Shown here: positions 27,067 to 34,625 of the stretch, in pieces
Position numbering within the stretch: the stretch's first letter is position 1
Layout: each line of letters opens with the position of its first letter
NCBI RefSeq assembly: GCF_014229965.1
Contig: NZ_JABGBW010000007.1
Location: 1-59,708 of the forward strand
Origin: Peptostreptococcus canis
GTDB taxonomy: Bacteria > Bacillota > Clostridia > Peptostreptococcales > Peptostreptococcaceae
Direction of reading: 5' to 3'
DNA: 59,708 nucleotides
Program-made: the position numbers and the translations under genes
Notes under the pieces: generated by a model
The model's input: only the letters and a program-made list of their open reading frames with translations
Database searches by the model: none
What the model was told of the DNA's origin: nothing

Positions 27067-27095
27067 TTGACATTTGACTTATAAAGTTGTAATAT
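27067..27095 (+). promoter_or_regulatory. Rightward early promoter (pR-like)
   Basis: Perfect TTGACA (27067-27072), 17-base spacer, TAATAT (27090-27095); flanked by operators 2 and 3. Confidence 0.8.
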
Positions 27096-27108
27096 ATTAA
27101 TTAATAAA

Positions 27109-27122
27109 TCGCGTATATGCGA
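27109..27122. promoter_or_regulatory. Operator 3
   Basis: TCGCGTATATGCGA, the dyad just downstream of the expected pR start point. Confidence 0.7.
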
Positions 27123-27144
27123 AAAAGAAAAGAGGTGATGAAAG

Positions 27145-27360
27145 ATGATAAAAACAAATAAGCTGAAGGCAAAGATTGTTGAAATGGGGTTTAACTTAAC
27201 GAGTTTCGCCGAAGAGTTAGGAATGGATTATTCAACATTTTATAGGCGAATGACAGGGCAAATGTCTTTTACTGTATCTGATGTTGAAAAAATAACAAGA
27301 GTGCTTTATCTCACTAATTCAGAGATAATAGAAATTTTTTTTAGCAAAGAAATCGCATAA
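27145..27360 (+). CDS. Cro-like HTH regulator
   Basis: 71 residues, a single helix-turn-helix domain: KAKIVEMGFNLTSFAEELGMDYSTFYRRMTGQMSFTVSDVEKITRVL. Short XRE-type proteins transcribed divergently from a repressor usually act like Cro, turning down the repressor promoter. AGAGGTGATG provides the RBS. It is the first gene after pR; its last codons overlap operator 4. Confidence 0.85.
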   Translation: MIKTNKLKAKIVEMGFNLTSFAEELGMDYSTFYRRMTGQMSFTVSDVEKITRVLYLTNSEIIEIFFSKEIA

Positions 27361-27366
27361 ATGCGA
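27353..27366. promoter_or_regulatory. Operator 4, over the cro-like stop codon
   Basis: TCGCATAAATGCGA, a near-perfect dyad of the same family, about 245 bases from operator 3 and covering the stop codon of the Cro-like gene. Confidence 0.6.
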
Positions 27367-27399
27367 ATAAATAAATCAAGTTGAAAAGAGGTGAGAAGA

Positions 27400-27546
27400 A
27401 TGTACAAGTTACTAAGAAAAATTTTAAAAGAGTTAAAAAACATCAGAAAAGAACTCCATATTATTGCGAGTAATATGGAGTCATTAAAACTTACTGAGGA
27501 CAAAATACTAGAAATATCTCAGTATACAGATACATTAAAATTTTAG
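27400..27546 (+). CDS. Small phage protein (48 aa)
   Basis: ATG at 27400 behind AAAAGAGGTG. The product is a charged amphipathic helix (LLRKILKELKNIRKEL) followed by an acidic tail; no domain recognised. It lies downstream of pR and the Cro-like gene. Its last bases overlap the 3' end of a convergent minus-strand gene. Confidence 0.6.
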   Translation: MYKLLRKILKELKNIRKELHIIASNMESLKLTEDKILEISQYTDTLKF

Positions 27547-27806
27547 CGAGTTGTATATTCCTTCCAAGGTATTCTTGAAGGGTCAATATTGGCTAAAAAT
27601 TTTACAATATCTTTTCGACCGTGGTACTGAAAAGTGCCTCTACTGTCTTGTGAGGCTAATATTATTGGCATTTGACCGAAAACAGGGAGAAAACTATTTC
27701 TAAATTCTTCTATTTCTCTTGAAGAATTATTTAAAAATGAGTTTTTAACAAGAACTATCGCAAAAGTTACTCCTTGTTCTTTAATTACAGAACCAGTAAA
27801 AATCAT
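27543..27806 (-). CDS. Hypothetical protein, minus strand inside the early region
   Basis: 87 residues starting MIFTGSVIKEQGVTFAIVLVK, ending IPWKEYTTR; a compact soluble protein without transmembrane segments or recognised domain. AAAGGAGA lies at a good distance before the ATG, and a TATAAT-like -10 (minus strand) lies about 55 bases upstream, so it has its own transcript, opposed to the early operon. A short dyad CAGTA..TACTG (27835-27850) sits between that -10 and the RBS. Expression from the opposite strand suggests activity in the lysogen; function unknown. Confidence 0.65.
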   Translation of the reverse strand: MIFTGSVIKEQGVTFAIVLVKNSFLNNSSREIEEFRNSFLPVFGQMPIILASQDSRGTFQYHGRKDIVKFLANIDPSRIPWKEYTTR

Positions 27807-27941
27807 AATTGTTTGGTCTCCTTTCTTAATATTTCAGTACTCCTATACTGATAGTTTAATTATAACATATTAAAACTATTTTGAATATTAAAAAACAACG
27901 TTATAAAAAAATATTAATGATTAAAAAGAGGAGGTATAAAT

Positions 27942-28133
27942 ATGAATGAGAATTATTACATCACAGCTCAAGAAATAGCATCTATAACTGGTCGCAAAGA
28001 AGGCTATGGTTATAAAGTTATAAGAGAACTGAATAAAGAGCTTGAAGAAAAAGGATATAGAATTGTTGGAGGGCGTACACCTAGACAGTATTTTAACGAA
28101 AGATATGGAATAGGAGATGATAGACATGAATAA
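27942..28133 (+). CDS. Small HTH protein, excisionase-like
   Basis: 63 residues: YYITAQEIASITGRKEGYGYKVIRELNKELEEKGYRIVGGRTPRQYFNERYG, the winged-helix pattern of small DNA-binding proteins related to ICEBs1-type excisionases. It may be Xis or an early regulator; int is 3 kb away on the other strand. Strong GAGGAGG RBS. Its stop overlaps the BRO gene start. Confidence 0.7.
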   Translation: MNENYYITAQEIASITGRKEGYGYKVIRELNKELEEKGYRIVGGRTPRQYFNERYGIGDDRHE

Positions 28134-28824
28134 TTTACAAATATTTAACAACAATGAATTTGGATGTATTAGAACATTAGAAATTGATGGAGAATATTGG
28201 TTTATAGGAAAAGATATAGCCAATATATTAGGTTATCAAAACGGAAGTAGAGATATTAACAGACATGTAGATGAAGATGATAGGCAAAACTACCAAAACG
28301 GTACTTTTGAATCAAACAGAGGATTGACAATAATAAATGAATCTGGACTTTATTCTTTGATTTTAGGCAGTAAATTAGAAAGTGCAAAAAGATTCAAAAA
28401 ATGGGTAACAAGAGAAGTTTTACCAACACTAAGAAAAACAGGAATATATACACTGCCACATATGAGTAAAGAATTGCAAGCTATTTTGATGGTTGACAAT
28501 AAAACAGAAGAACTAAGAGAAGATTTTAATAATTTCAGAGATAATGCTCCGCTTTTTAATATAGAATGCGAAAGATTAACCAAAGCAGTAAGGAAAAAGG
28601 TTATAAAACTTATTGGAATAAAAACTCCTGCGTACAATAGTAAGTCTTTAAGAGGGAAAGTATTTAGTGACTTACAAAGACAGATTAAAAGAGAATTTGA
28701 TGTAGATAGCTACAAGGCTATTAAGAGAAAAGATTATGATATTGCATTAAGTATAGTTGAAGATTATACATTGCCAATGGCGCTAGAGGATTCAGTAAGA
28801 CAATTAAATAGCTTGGAGGGATAA
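28126..28824 (+). CDS. BRO-family phage antirepressor
   Basis: 232 residues. N-terminal Bro-N domain (EIDGEYWFIGKDIANILGYQNGSRDINRHVDEDD ... INESGLYSLILGSKLESAKRFKKWVTREVLPTLRKTG) and C-terminal ORF6C-type domain (about 125-225). Such proteins antagonise phage repressors during induction in other systems. The start chosen is ATG 28126, nine bases after GGAG; ATG 28117 is immediately adjacent to the GGAG and unlikely. Confidence 0.9.
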   Translation: MNNLQIFNNNEFGCIRTLEIDGEYWFIGKDIANILGYQNGSRDINRHVDEDDRQNYQNGTFESNRGLTIINESGLYSLILGSKLESAKRFKKWVTREVLPTLRKTGIYTLPHMSKELQAILMVDNKTEELREDFNNFRDNAPLFNIECERLTKAVRKKVIKLIGIKTPAYNSKSLRGKVFSDLQRQIKREFDVDSYKAIKRKDYDIALSIVEDYTLPMALEDSVRQLNSLEG

Positions 28825-28827
28825 TGT

Positions 28828-28929
28828 ATGGATGATAGAAAAGTAAGGAACTATGTTGAAGCATTTAAGTTTGCTTTATTAATTTTAATTGAGTATGTAG
28901 CTCAATATCTCAGATGGGCGAATAGCTGA
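28828..28929 (+). CDS. Very small phage protein (33 aa)
   Basis: ATG follows GGAGGG by seven bases and starts just after the antirepressor stop. The product has a hydrophobic centre (FKFALLILIEYVAQYL) and could sit in the membrane. No family known. Confidence 0.5.
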   Translation: MDDRKVRNYVEAFKFALLILIEYVAQYLRWANS

Positions 28930-29024
28930 AAAAAAGCCGGCCGAAGCCGACAATTTAAAAAATCAAGTTTATTATATCATATAAATTTCAAAAAATAAAT
29001 AAATTTAGAAAGAAGGAATTAGAT

Positions 29025-29807
29025 GTGAGTGATAATAAAAAATATTACTATCTAAAACTAAAAGAAAATTTCTTTGATTCTGATGAAATACTTTATCTTG
29101 AAAGTTTGCCGGAAGGTTATAAATATTCGAATATCCTTTTAAAACTATATTTAAGAAGTTTGAAGAATAACGGAAAACTTTTAATGAATGAATGGATTCC
29201 ATATAGTCCTGAAATGCTATCAACGGTGACGAGACACAGTGTAGGAGATATAAAACAGGCACTTGTTCATTTTGCAAATTTAGGACTAATTGAAAAAATG
29301 GATAATGGAACTATGTTCATGTTACAAATTCAAGATTTTATTGGTAAATCAAGTACAGAAGCTGATAGAAAAAGGAAGTATAGAAATGAGATTAAACAGG
29401 AAAAAGAGAAACAAAAATTAATAGCAGGACAAATGTCCGACGTTCGTCCACCAGAGTTAGAGTTAGAGACAGAGTTAGAGATAAGTTGTTATAAAGAAAT
29501 TCAACAACTACTGAAAAAATATAATATAGATGATTCAAGTATTATTAATATTATAAAAACATTACAGTCAGTTAATAAAAATATTGATTACTTACAAGAA
29601 AAAATATTGGTAGTTAAGTCTAAACTATCAAATAAAGAAAATACTGATATTAAAAGTAATATTGGTTTATTGATAAATGTTATAAAAAATGACTGGAAAG
29701 TTGTAAACAATAACACTAAAAAATCAAAGTTTCATAATTTTGCTCAGGTTATTTCTAATAATTATTCAAATGAGGAATTGGAAAAGCTAATAGCCAATAA
29801 AATTTAG
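29025..29807 (+). CDS. Phage replisome organiser protein
   Basis: 260 residues from a GTG start behind AAGAAGGA. The N-terminal 120 residues match the phage replisome-organiser domain (KYYYLKLKENFFDSDEILYLESLPEGYKYSNILLKLYLRSLKNNGKL), which binds the phage origin. The basic linker (RKRKYRNEIKQEKEKQK) is followed by LELETELE, a stretch that in DNA is a run of GTTAGA-type repeats (29453-29480), a possible origin within the gene. The C-terminal part is a charged helical region. No DnaC-like loader follows, so the host loader is probably recruited. Confidence 0.85.
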   Translation: MSDNKKYYYLKLKENFFDSDEILYLESLPEGYKYSNILLKLYLRSLKNNGKLLMNEWIPYSPEMLSTVTRHSVGDIKQALVHFANLGLIEKMDNGTMFMLQIQDFIGKSSTEADRKRKYRNEIKQEKEKQKLIAGQMSDVRPPELELETELEISCYKEIQQLLKKYNIDDSSIINIIKTLQSVNKNIDYLQEKILVVKSKLSNKENTDIKSNIGLLINVIKNDWKVVNNNTKKSKFHNFAQVISNNYSNEELEKLIANKI

Positions 29808-29827
29808 TGAAATAGAAAGGATAATAT

Positions 29828-30235
29828 ATGAGATATAAAGCAGGGGATACAGTTTACATAAAAAACGGATTTCTAGGGAAACATTTTGTTGAAATTAATG
29901 CTATAGGAGAAGATTTTTATATAGTGAATTGCGAAATATACAAAAATAGCGTAAAAGTAGCAACTGATGATGATATTGATATAGAAATAAGCGACACATT
30001 GAATAAGTGTAGTGATTTTGAACTTAAACTAATGCAAAAAATAGAACATAAATATAAATGGATTGCTAAAGATAAAGATGGGCTTGTATATGTGTTTCAG
30101 TCAAAACCTGAGAAAGAGATAGGGAGATGGATAGATTCTAAGAATGTATGGGCACCGGTATCAAAAGGATATATAAATTTATTTCCGTCAATATTGTGGA
30201 GTGATGAAGCTCCAACATACATAGTGAGGTTATAA
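29828..30235 (+). CDS. Hypothetical phage protein
   Basis: 135 residues. The N-terminus (KAGDTVYIKNGFLGKHFVEINAIGEDFYIV) looks like a small beta-barrel; the C-terminus (KYKWIAKDKDGLVYVFQSKPEKEIGRWIDS ... LFPSILWSDEAPTYI) follows a pattern common in unnamed Firmicutes phage early proteins. RBS AGAAAGGA. Function unknown. Confidence 0.7.
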   Translation: MRYKAGDTVYIKNGFLGKHFVEINAIGEDFYIVNCEIYKNSVKVATDDDIDIEISDTLNKCSDFELKLMQKIEHKYKWIAKDKDGLVYVFQSKPEKEIGRWIDSKNVWAPVSKGYINLFPSILWSDEAPTYIVRL

Positions 30236-30238
30236 AAA

Positions 30239-30451
30239 ATGAAAGAAAAATTATTAAAAGATATTAAAAAAGCATATGATAGAAATTTAAATATTGAAAT
30301 AAATTTTATTACTAAAAAAGGTGCAGGCATTGCTTGTTTTAGCAAAAGCGGACTAGTCGATCTTAAAAGTTCTATAGTCAATTTTTATGATCAAGATTTA
30401 AAGGTTGATTCTCTGCATATAACTGGTTGGAAGGTGATAGAAAATGAGTGA
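30239..30451 (+). CDS. Hypothetical phage protein (70 aa)
   Basis: Basic N-terminus, then short beta-rich segments; no recognised domain. GAGG in the end of the previous gene serves as RBS, and its 3' end overlaps the next gene by eight bases, showing translational coupling. Confidence 0.65.
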   Translation: MKEKLLKDIKKAYDRNLNIEINFITKKGAGIACFSKSGLVDLKSSIVNFYDQDLKVDSLHITGWKVIENE

Positions 30452-30635
30452 AGTTATTAAATATCCAATAGATAAGGTGATGTCGATAATTAGAGAGTTT
30501 TACGAAGATAATGAAATTTTAAAAGTATTTGGGGGTGAAGCTATACAATATGATGATGAAATAATAGATGATGTTGTTAATGCTATGTGCGAAATTATAG
30601 ATGTGATAAATGAAGAGAATGATTTTGGGAGATAA
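30444..30635 (+). CDS. Hypothetical acidic phage protein (63 aa)
   Basis: Strongly acidic helical protein (DDEIIDDVVNAMCEIIDVINEEND). Acidic small early proteins are sometimes DNA mimics or inhibitors of host factors, but nothing here proves that. RBS AAGGTGA lies within the previous gene. Confidence 0.65.
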   Translation: MSEVIKYPIDKVMSIIREFYEDNEILKVFGGEAIQYDDEIIDDVVNAMCEIIDVINEENDFGR

Positions 30636-30642
30636 TAGAAAA

Positions 30643-30756
30643 ATGAGTAATTACTGGGCATTTTATAAGCTTTATGGTGAGCTTATAGAGTTTATGGGTG
30701 ATGATAGATGGAAGTCGTATGTTAGACATAGAAAAATATCGAAAGGGGAGGTGTGA
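30643..30756 (+). CDS. Small phage protein (37 aa)
   Basis: MSNYWAFYKLYGELIEFMGDDRWKSYVRHRKI..., rich in aromatic residues; ATG lies 7 bases after the preceding stop with GGGAGA upstream. No family known. Confidence 0.55.
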   Translation: MSNYWAFYKLYGELIEFMGDDRWKSYVRHRKISKGEV

Positions 30757-30758
30757 AT

Positions 30759-30986
30759 ATGAAAAAGACGTTTAAAAATAAGCAAGAATTAGTTGATTTT
30801 GTGAAAAATCAGGTAAACATTGAACTTGAAAATGATAAAGAAAATTTTCTAAATAAGAAAAGAAAAATACTATATACAAAAATATCAGATGAGGATGCTT
30901 ACTTAGTGATACCGCTATTCAAAAAATACGGGATTGCTCATGAAAGACATTACAGAGAACGTTGGTTTGTTTATGTACGGAGGTAA
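30759..30986 (+). CDS. Hypothetical phage protein (75 aa)
   Basis: Starts at ATG 30759 behind AAAGGGGAGGTG. Helical N-terminal half, then ISDEDAYLVIPLFKKYGIAHERHYRERWFVYVRR. No recognised family. Confidence 0.65.
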   Translation: MKKTFKNKQELVDFVKNQVNIELENDKENFLNKKRKILYTKISDEDAYLVIPLFKKYGIAHERHYRERWFVYVRR

Positions 30987-30990
30987 TTTT

Positions 30991-31245
30991 ATGACAAATA
31001 GTATAGTTTCAGAAGTTGAAGATATGATAGATGAACTTATAGATTTAATAAATGCTAAACGAAACGAAATAAGTTTTGCTATAAAAAAGCTTTGTGATGA
31101 AAGTAAAAAACAATTAGATATAGATAACATACAAAATATTGTAAGCAATACAATTGAATTCTTTTTTAAATATTACAAAAAGGCAGGAATGGAAGAATTA
31201 ATGAGATATAGAATGGCTTTAGACTGTCTAATTGAAGAAAGATAA
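30991..31245 (+). CDS. Hypothetical phage protein (84 aa)
   Basis: ATG 30991 follows CGGAGG; longer forms of this frame would overlap the previous gene without RBS. Mostly helical, charged; no domain recognised. Directly precedes the methyltransferase. Confidence 0.65.
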   Translation: MTNSIVSEVEDMIDELIDLINAKRNEISFAIKKLCDESKKQLDIDNIQNIVSNTIEFFFKYYKKAGMEELMRYRMALDCLIEER

Positions 31246-31256
31246 GGAAACAAGAT

Positions 31257-31922
31257 ATGAAGTTTTTAGATTGTTTTTCGGGGATAGGTGGATTTCGCCT
31301 CGGACTTGAAATGGCAGGTCATGAGTGCATTGGACATATAGAGTTAGATAAATTTACCAGGAAAAGCTATGAAGCTATATTCGGCAAAAAAGAGGGGGAG
31401 TTTATAAGAAATGATATCACAAAAATTACAGACGAAGAATTCAGAAAACTTAGAGGAGAAGTTAATATGTTGGTTGGAGGATTCCCTTGTCAAGCATTTA
31501 GCATCGCTGGATATCAACGAGGGTTTGAGGATACAAGAGGAACTTTATTCTTTGACCTTGCTAGAGCAGCCAAACAAATCCAACCACAGGTTTTGCTGTT
31601 TGAGAATGTCAAAAATTTATTATCACACAACGAGGGACAGACGTTTGAGACAATCCTCAAAACGTTGGATGAACTGGGGTATGATGTCGAATGGCAATTG
31701 CTTAACTCAAAAAATTTCGGAGTGCCACAAAGTAGAGAACGAGTGTTCGTTGTTGGACATCTTAGAGGAGCAGGTGGACGAAAAGTATTTCCTATCAGAT
31801 CAAGTAGTAAAAAAAATACTCTTGGAGAGCGAGAATGTACAAATACCATTACAGCAAGATATGGAGAAGCACAAGGAACAGGGGCTTACATTATTAAAAG
31901 TAAACAGAAGGAAAAAAAATAA
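31257..31922 (+). CDS. DNA cytosine-5 methyltransferase, N-terminal part (zero frame)
   Basis: 221 residues holding the catalytic core: SAM-binding FLDCFSGIGGFRLGLEMAGH, motif IV GGFPCQAFSIAG with the catalytic Cys, motif VI FENVKNLLSH, and motif VIII SRERVFVVG. The frame ends at TAA 31920-31922 before the target-recognition end and motifs IX-X, which continue in the -1 frame to 32380. Alone it should be inactive as it lacks motif X. It probably protects phage DNA from host restriction. RBS AAGGA. Confidence 0.85.
   Translation: MKFLDCFSGIGGFRLGLEMAGHECIGHIELDKFTRKSYEAIFGKKEGEFIRNDITKITDEEFRKLRGEVNMLVGGFPCQAFSIAGYQRGFEDTRGTLFFDLARAAKQIQPQVLLFENVKNLLSHNEGQTFETILKTLDELGYDVEWQLLNSKNFGVPQSRERVFVVGHLRGAGGRKVFPIRSSSKKNTLGERECTNTITARYGEAQGTGAYIIKSKQKEKK
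31913..31919 (+). promoter_or_regulatory. A_AAA_AAA slippery heptamer before stop in the methyltransferase
   Basis: In the zero frame the codons are GAA AAA AAA TAA, so the seven A residues form a canonical -1 slippery site next to a stop; a -1 shift restores the whole methyltransferase. One lost A in a nine-A tract would give the same pattern. Confidence 0.6.
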
Positions 31923-32380
31923 AATTAATTGGAGGCAAAGGCATTAAAACTAGTTTATATATACCAGTAAAAGAAGCAACAAAAAAAAGATATTCAGAAG
32001 CATATGAGGGGGATTCAATTAATTTTGAACACCCGAACAGTAAAACTAGAAGAGGGAGGGTAGGTAAAGGAATAGCTCAAACTCTAACGACATCTTGTAA
32101 TCAAGGTGTTATCATTCAAAGATCTAGAGGAAATAATCATGGTGGCATTCATCGAATATCTCCAACGGTAACAACAAATAGTTTTCAGCATAATAATTTA
32201 TTATACGATAGATTTGTTGTAAGAAGACTGACTCCTAGAGAGTGTTGGAGATTACAAGGATTTCCTGACTGGGCATTTGAAAAAGCAAAAGAAACTGGAA
32301 TGAGTGATAGTCAGTTATATAAGCAAGCAGGTAATTCTGTAACAGTAAATGTTGTGTATGAAATAGGTAGACTTTTATAA
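31916..32380 (+). CDS. DNA cytosine-5 methyltransferase, C-terminal part (-1 frame)
   Basis: Continuation of the methyltransferase: KIKLIGGKGIKTSLYIP, the target-recognition region with KGIAQTLTTSCNQG and RISPTVTTN, motif IX-like RRLTPRECWRLQGFPD and motif X KQAGNSVTVNVVYEIG. There is no start codon or RBS of its own, so it is made only by frameshift, transcript slippage or a variant A tract, or it is the dead end of a broken gene. Confidence 0.8.
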   Translation, partial: KIKLIGGKGIKTSLYIPVKEATKKRYSEAYEGDSINFEHPNSKTRRGRVGKGIAQTLTTSCNQGVIIQRSRGNNHGGIHRISPTVTTNSFQHNNLLYDRFVVRRLTPRECWRLQGFPDWAFEKAKETGMSDSQLYKQAGNSVTVNVVYEIGRLL

Positions 32381-32397
32381 AAAATTGAGGTGGAATA

Positions 32398-32652
32398 ATG
32401 AAAAAACTAATATTATTATTACTGACATGCATACTTCTTGTAGCTTGTAACAATAAAGGTAGGGTAGCAGAAAAGAAGTATTATCCATCACAGATAAAAA
32501 AGCTAGAATATATTGAAAATGGAGAAATAAAGCATACTACTGAAATGTATAATGAAGAATATACAATTCTAGTGGATAAAGCAGGCAATAAGAGTAGAAT
32601 TATTGTAAATAAAGAAACTTATGATAAATTAAGTGTAGGTGATGAGTATTAA
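32398..32652 (+). CDS. Small phage-encoded lipoprotein
   Basis: 84 residues with a clear type II signal: MKKLILLLLTCILLVAC17, so the mature protein is anchored at residue 17 outside the membrane. The mature part is about 67 residues with beta-rich character and no named domain. Phage lipoproteins of this size act in superinfection exclusion in some lactic phages; here that is only a possibility. Good GAGGTGG RBS; its stop overlaps the next start. Confidence 0.75.
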   Translation: MKKLILLLLTCILLVACNNKGRVAEKKYYPSQIKKLEYIENGEIKHTTEMYNEEYTILVDKAGNKSRIIVNKETYDKLSVGDEY

Positions 32653-33077
32653 TGGTAGCTAAAGAGTATTTACAAAAGATTTATAAAATAGATGAAAATA
32701 TAAAGACTTTAGAAGATGAACTTTTAGAATTAGATACATTAGCAAAGGGTTGTTCAATAAGCTATAATGAAAAAGTTCAAACAAGTTGTACAAATGCTAC
32801 AGAAAGTATTGTTTGCAAAATTGCGGACACAAAGTCTTTAATAAATGACTTAATAAGAAAAAAGCTTGAACTTATATTAGATGTCAATTTAAAGCTATGC
32901 GATATTGATGACAATCTGCTTGAAACACTTTTAATAAAAAGGTATATAAGCTGTGAGAGTTGGGAAAAAATATCCGTTGACTTAAATTACAGTATAAGAG
33001 CTATTTATAAACTTCATGGAAAAGCTCTTTTGAAGTTTCAAGATATTTTAGATAAGAGTGCAGTAAAATGCAGTTAA
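32652..33077 (+). CDS. DUF1492-type sigma-region-4-like late regulator
   Basis: 141 residues. N-terminal coiled coil with central Cys-rich SCTNATESIV, then a C-terminal HTH like sigma region 4 (LIKRYISCESWEKISVDLNYSIRAIYKLHGKALLKF). Such proteins (ArpU/RinA/DUF1492 types) sit just before the packaging genes and activate late transcription in Firmicutes phages. Start overlaps the previous stop (TAATG), showing coupling. Confidence 0.8.
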   Translation: MVAKEYLQKIYKIDENIKTLEDELLELDTLAKGCSISYNEKVQTSCTNATESIVCKIADTKSLINDLIRKKLELILDVNLKLCDIDDNLLETLLIKRYISCESWEKISVDLNYSIRAIYKLHGKALLKFQDILDKSAVKCS

Positions 33078-33153
33078 ATATATGATATTATGATATTGTA
33101 GAAAAAGAAATCAAGGTTCAAAAATAACCTCCTTAATAAATTATTATTCTTAG

Positions 33154-33184
33154 AAAAGGACATTCAGCGGTGGATGTCTTTTTT
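33154..33184 (+). terminator. Terminator ending the early/middle operon
   Basis: AAAAGGACAT pairs with ATGTCTTTTT (one G-U) around TCAGCGGTGG, then more T residues. Confidence 0.65.
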
Positions 33185-33218
33185 ATGTTTAATTTTTTAG
33201 AAATTTGACTATAATATA

Positions 33219-33247
33219 TTGATATAATTGTTTTCCTTTGATATAGT
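33219..33247 (+). promoter_or_regulatory. Promoter of the 33287 membrane-protein gene
   Basis: TTGATA (33219-33224), 17-base spacer, TATAGT (33242-33247). Confidence 0.55.
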
Positions 33248-33286
33248 TTAAGTGAATAATGATTAAAATAAAGGAGGCTGGATGAA

Positions 33287-33817
33287 ATGAAAATATTTAT
33301 TAAAGGGAAACATAGAAAAAAAGGAATTAAGAAAAAAATAATGGATATTAATTCACAAGACTATATTAATGAATCGTATTATTTTTATATTTTAATTGAA
33401 GCTGTTATTAAAAGTACTAGAAAAAATAGTAAAGTGAAATTGAATGAAATTAATAAACATGTGAATAATATTTATTCGGAAGAGATACATGACTTATGGG
33501 AAAAAAAGAAATTAAATTTATACTATTTTGATTTTTCAGTGATTATAAATAGTATATTTTCAAGCTTTATTATCTCAACGCTTGTATCATTTGCATTCAG
33601 CAACAATGGAATTGAAATATCAACAAAATTATACGTATGTTTAAAAAATGTGTTTCAGGAAAATTTTTGGAAGTCATACTTTATATTTCTAATTATACTT
33701 ATAATTTCAACTATTATTTTAATTCTTATTTTAATGAAAATACGTCAGAAAGATAAAACTCAAGGTATTGCATATGTAGATTACTTGATGCAAAAAAATA
33801 GATTGAATTTAAAATAA
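33287..33817 (+). CDS. Phage cargo membrane protein of unknown function
   Basis: 176 residues: a basic N-terminus (KGKHRKKGIKKK), a soluble helical part to about residue 80, then two membrane segments (about 84-105 and 126-152) and a short basic tail. No family recognised. It has its own promoter and lies between two terminators, so it is an independent cassette, the arrangement of a phage moron. AAAGGAGG precedes the ATG. Confidence 0.7.
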   Translation: MKIFIKGKHRKKGIKKKIMDINSQDYINESYYFYILIEAVIKSTRKNSKVKLNEINKHVNNIYSEEIHDLWEKKKLNLYYFDFSVIINSIFSSFIISTLVSFAFSNNGIEISTKLYVCLKNVFQENFWKSYFIFLIILIISTIILILILMKIRQKDKTQGIAYVDYLMQKNRLNLK

Positions 33818-33828
33818 AAGGTAAGGTA

Positions 33829-33857
33829 AAGGGATTATTAATCAGAGTCCTTTTTTA
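33829..33857 (+). terminator. Weak terminator after the membrane-protein cassette
   Basis: AAAGG(G)A pairs with TCCTTT around a 13-base loop, followed by T6. Confidence 0.45.
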
Positions 33858-33886
33858 ACGCAATGAAAGTGAGGTGATGATATGCT

Positions 33887-34435
33887 ATGAATTATGTAGA
33901 ACCAATTAGGGATAATAACAAGTTAGAAGATATAATTAAGTATTTAAAAAATACAAATACAAGAAACTACATACTATTTATCCTTGGACTTTTTACAGGA
34001 TTACGTATATCAGATATACTCAAAATTCAAGTGAAACATGTTAGAAATAAAAAAGAAATTAGGATAAAAGAAAAAAAGACAGGAAAATTTAAAGTAATTA
34101 AAATGAATAAATTTTTGAAGAAAGAGTTGGAAATTTATATTCAAGATAAAGACGATTATGAATATCTAATTGCAAATAGCAAAACAGGACATGCTCCAAT
34201 TACAAGGCAACATGCGTATAGAATAGTTAAAGAAGTATGTAAAAAATTTGGAATTGAGAATGTAGGAACACACTCATTAAGAAAAACATTTGGATATAAT
34301 TATTATAAGAAAACGAAAAATATTGCTGTATTACAAAATATATTTAATCATAGCGAACCATCTATAACTCTTAGATACATCGGCATTAATCAAGATACTA
34401 TATCTGATGCTTATGAATCTATGAGTTATTTTTAA
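33887..34435 (+). CDS. Second, minimal tyrosine recombinase
   Basis: 182 residues, essentially the catalytic domain only: R40 (FTGLRISD), H129-x2-R132 (GTHSLRKTFGY), H155 (FNHSEPSITLRYIG) and Y164. It lacks the arm-binding domain of the integrase at 23789. Similar short recombinases are regularly found just before HNH and terminase genes in Firmicutes phages; their role is not settled. RBS GAGGTGAT. Confidence 0.85.
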   Translation: MNYVEPIRDNNKLEDIIKYLKNTNTRNYILFILGLFTGLRISDILKIQVKHVRNKKEIRIKEKKTGKFKVIKMNKFLKKELEIYIQDKDDYEYLIANSKTGHAPITRQHAYRIVKEVCKKFGIENVGTHSLRKTFGYNYYKKTKNIAVLQNIFNHSEPSITLRYIGINQDTISDAYESMSYF

Positions 34436-34444
34436 TTATATATA

Positions 34445-34475
34445 AAATGTTACATAATGAGTGTGTGTAACATTT
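34445..34475 (+). terminator. Hairpin after the small recombinase
   Basis: AAATGTTACA and TGTAACATTT, perfect 10-bp stem, 11-base loop, moderate T/A tail. The rest of the gap to 34625 has no gene. Confidence 0.5.
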
Positions 34476-34625
34476 AGTTTAAAAATAAGAATATAAATGT
34501 TGATGTAATATTTAATAAATCAATATGTGTAAGGTATATAGAAATAGATAAATAAAATATTACAGAATAATAGATATGTCACATTTCAAAAGGGGGGAGG
34601 GTACTATCTAAAGGGGGTAATGATA

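Noticed and set aside
31411-31947. Long alternative open frame over the methyltransferase
   Set aside because: It has no RBS and overlaps conserved methyltransferase motifs in the coding frame; its product resembles nothing.
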